Assembly: GCA_007122985.1 (NCBI GenBank)
Contig: SKSM01000183.1
Span: 1 to 51,957, forward strand
Origin: Nitriliruptoraceae bacterium
GTDB lineage: Bacteria; Actinomycetota; Nitriliruptoria; Nitriliruptorales; Nitriliruptoraceae
Length of the DNA: 51,957 bases
Direction: 5' to 3'
Below the pieces are notes generated by a model. That model was not told the DNA's origin. It made no database searches and saw only the letters and a list, made by a program, of their open reading frames with translations. The number at the start of each line of letters is the position of its first letter. The first letter of the stretch is position 1. Both the position numbers and the translations under genes were made by a program. Positions 50,954 through 51,957 of the stretch are shown piece by piece.

Positions 50954-50967
50954 GACCGTCAACGGTC
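50954..50967. promoter_or_regulatory. Palindrome upstream of the BMP lipoprotein gene
   Basis: GACCGT-CA-ACGGTC, a perfect six-base inverted repeat 33 bp before the lipoprotein start, in a 228-bp gap. It could be an operator or an mRNA hairpin. The gap also holds a purine-rich stretch near 50856-50874 but no recognisable riboswitch. Confidence 0.35.
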
Positions 50968-51000
50968 AGGCCGAGGGAACATCCCCGAGAGGTGATGGAC

Positions 51001-51957
51001 ATGAGACGATTCACCAGATTCTTCGCACTGCTCGCCGTGGGCGGGCTGATCCTGGCCGCGTGCGCGCCCGAGGAGGAGCCCGACGTCGTCGACGAGCCCG
51101 ACGAGGTCGAGGAACCCGAAGAGGAGCCCGAAGAGGAACCCGAGGAGGCCGAGGAACCCGACGACGTGCCGTGGGCCGGCTACCAGGGCGGCGAGGACGG
51201 CGTGTTGCGTGTCGCCTTCGTCTATGTCGGACCGGTGGGCGATGCCGGCTGGACCTACGCGCACGACCAGGGCCGCCAGGCCATGGAAGAGGCGATGGGC
51301 GACCGGGTGGAGACCACCTACCTCGAGTCGGTCGAGGAGGGTGCCCCTGCCGAGCGGGTCTTCGAGGACCTCGCCCGGGAGGGCTACCACCTGATCTTCG
51401 GCACCAGCTTCGGGTTCATGGACTCGATGGCCGCGGTCGCACCGGACTTCCCCGAGACCGTGTTCGAGCACGCCTCCGGCTACACCACGCTCGACAACAT
51501 GGGCAACTACTTCGGCGCGATGGAGGAGCCGCGCTACCTGTCCGGCATGGCCGCCGCGTCCGTCAGCGAGACCGGCCAGCTCGGCTACGTCGCCGCCTTC
51601 CCGATCCCCGAGGTGATCCGCGGCATCAACGCCTTCGCGCTCGGCGCACAGGAGGTCGACCCGGACGCGACCGTCGAGGTCGTGTGGACCTCGACGTGGT
51701 TCGGACCCGAGATCGAGCTCGAGGCCGCGGAGAGCCTGCTCGACCGCGGCGCGGACGTGCTGGCCCAGCACCAGGACACCCCCGCCCCCGGCCAGGCCGC
51801 CGAGGAGCGTGGCGCCCACTGGGTCGGCTACCACTCCGACCAGAGCGAGTTCGCGCCCGACGCCTGGCTCACCGCACCGGTGTGGGACTGGACCGAGTAC
51901 TACGTCGAGACCGCCGAGATGGTGTGGGACGGCACCTGGGAGCCTCGTGAGGTCTAC
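51001..51957 (+). CDS. BMP family ABC transporter substrate-binding lipoprotein (nucleoside type, partial)
   Basis: 319 codons are visible, and the frame runs off the window end. Signal peptide with lipobox GLILAAC (Cys21), an Asp/Glu/Pro linker at 22-58, then the BMP/PnrA fold: LRVAFVYVGPVGDAGWTYAHDQGR, LIFGTSFGFMDSMAAVAPDFPE, GQLGYVAAFPIPEVIRGINAF and DVLAQHQDTPAPGQAAEE. BMP proteins bind purine nucleosides and similar bases for RbsA/BmpB-type transporters, whose genes should follow outside the window. ATG 51001 chosen for RBS spacing (GAGAGG at eight bases); an in-frame ATG at 50995 is possible. Confidence 0.93.
   Translation, partial: MRRFTRFFALLAVGGLILAACAPEEEPDVVDEPDEVEEPEEEPEEEPEEAEEPDDVPWAGYQGGEDGVLRVAFVYVGPVGDAGWTYAHDQGRQAMEEAMGDRVETTYLESVEEGAPAERVFEDLAREGYHLIFGTSFGFMDSMAAVAPDFPETVFEHASGYTTLDNMGNYFGAMEEPRYLSGMAAASVSETGQLGYVAAFPIPEVIRGINAFALGAQEVDPDATVEVVWTSTWFGPEIELEAAESLLDRGADVLAQHQDTPAPGQAAEERGAHWVGYHSDQSEFAPDAWLTAPVWDWTEYYVETAEMVWDGTWEPREVY

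Noticed and set aside
50773-51000. Purine riboswitch before the BMP lipoprotein gene
   Set aside because: I looked for the paired-loop pattern of purine aptamers and did not find it; only a short palindrome and purine-rich stretches are present.

Overview
The window is high-GC DNA with strong G/C at third codon positions, frequent GTG starts, four-base ATGA/GTGA gene overlaps and lipoproteins carrying long Asp/Glu/Pro linkers after the lipid-anchored Cys. Together with a PknB-type kinase and many CoA-catabolism genes, this points to an actinobacterium. The acidic linkers make a Nitriliruptoria-like lineage plausible, but that placement is inference. No rRNA, tRNA, CRISPR array, phage gene or insertion sequence was seen. 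The content is almost entirely catabolic operons plus their transporters.

Region 1 (1-18497) is a CoA-dependent carboxylic-acid catabolism island. A minus-strand operon (7780 down to 1) encodes a MaoC hydratase, a branched-chain-amino-acid-type (Liv) ABC transporter with a fused permease-ATPase, an acyl-CoA dehydrogenase, a cyclase-family hydrolase and a TetR regulator. Divergent from it is a thiolase-like protein plus DUF35 pair (8023-9530). The 242-bp gap between them holds two palindromes, one overlapping a good minus-strand promoter, which is a likely TetR control point. Next come a minus-strand block (two acyl-CoA ligases and a citryl-CoA-lyase-like protein, 9542-13563) and a plus-strand block (two crotonase-fold proteins, a third ligase, a maleylacetate-reductase-like dehydrogenase and a VOC protein, 13638-18497).

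Region 2 (18501-21450) has a secreted lipoprotein gamma-glutamyltransferase and a multi-pass DUF418/DUF1624-like membrane protein. Region 3 (21785-32865) is a sugar-acid operon: a ribose-type ABC transporter with two different permeases, 2-keto-3-deoxygluconate kinase, KDPG aldolase, an amidohydrolase, an aminotransferase, an M20 deacylase and a flavin-split-barrel protein, with a divergent IclR regulator. Region 4 (33068-36127) has a transmembrane Ser/Thr kinase and a convergent alpha/beta hydrolase, separated by five copies of a 46-bp palindrome-bearing repeat.

Region 5 (36247-51957) is the most interesting. Two complete three-subunit molybdenum hydroxylases face away from each other. One is co-directional with two carbamoyltransferases (one PyrB-like, one YgeW-like) and a carbamate kinase. 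The other is co-directional with two fold-II PLP enzymes, an 8-oxoguanine-deaminase-like amidohydrolase and a BMP-type nucleoside-binding lipoprotein. This resembles the E. coli ygeW-ygeX-ygeY-hyuA-arcC-xdhD-ssnA purine locus but has a different gene set. I infer an energy-conserving purine or ureide pathway that ends in carbamoyl phosphate and ATP.
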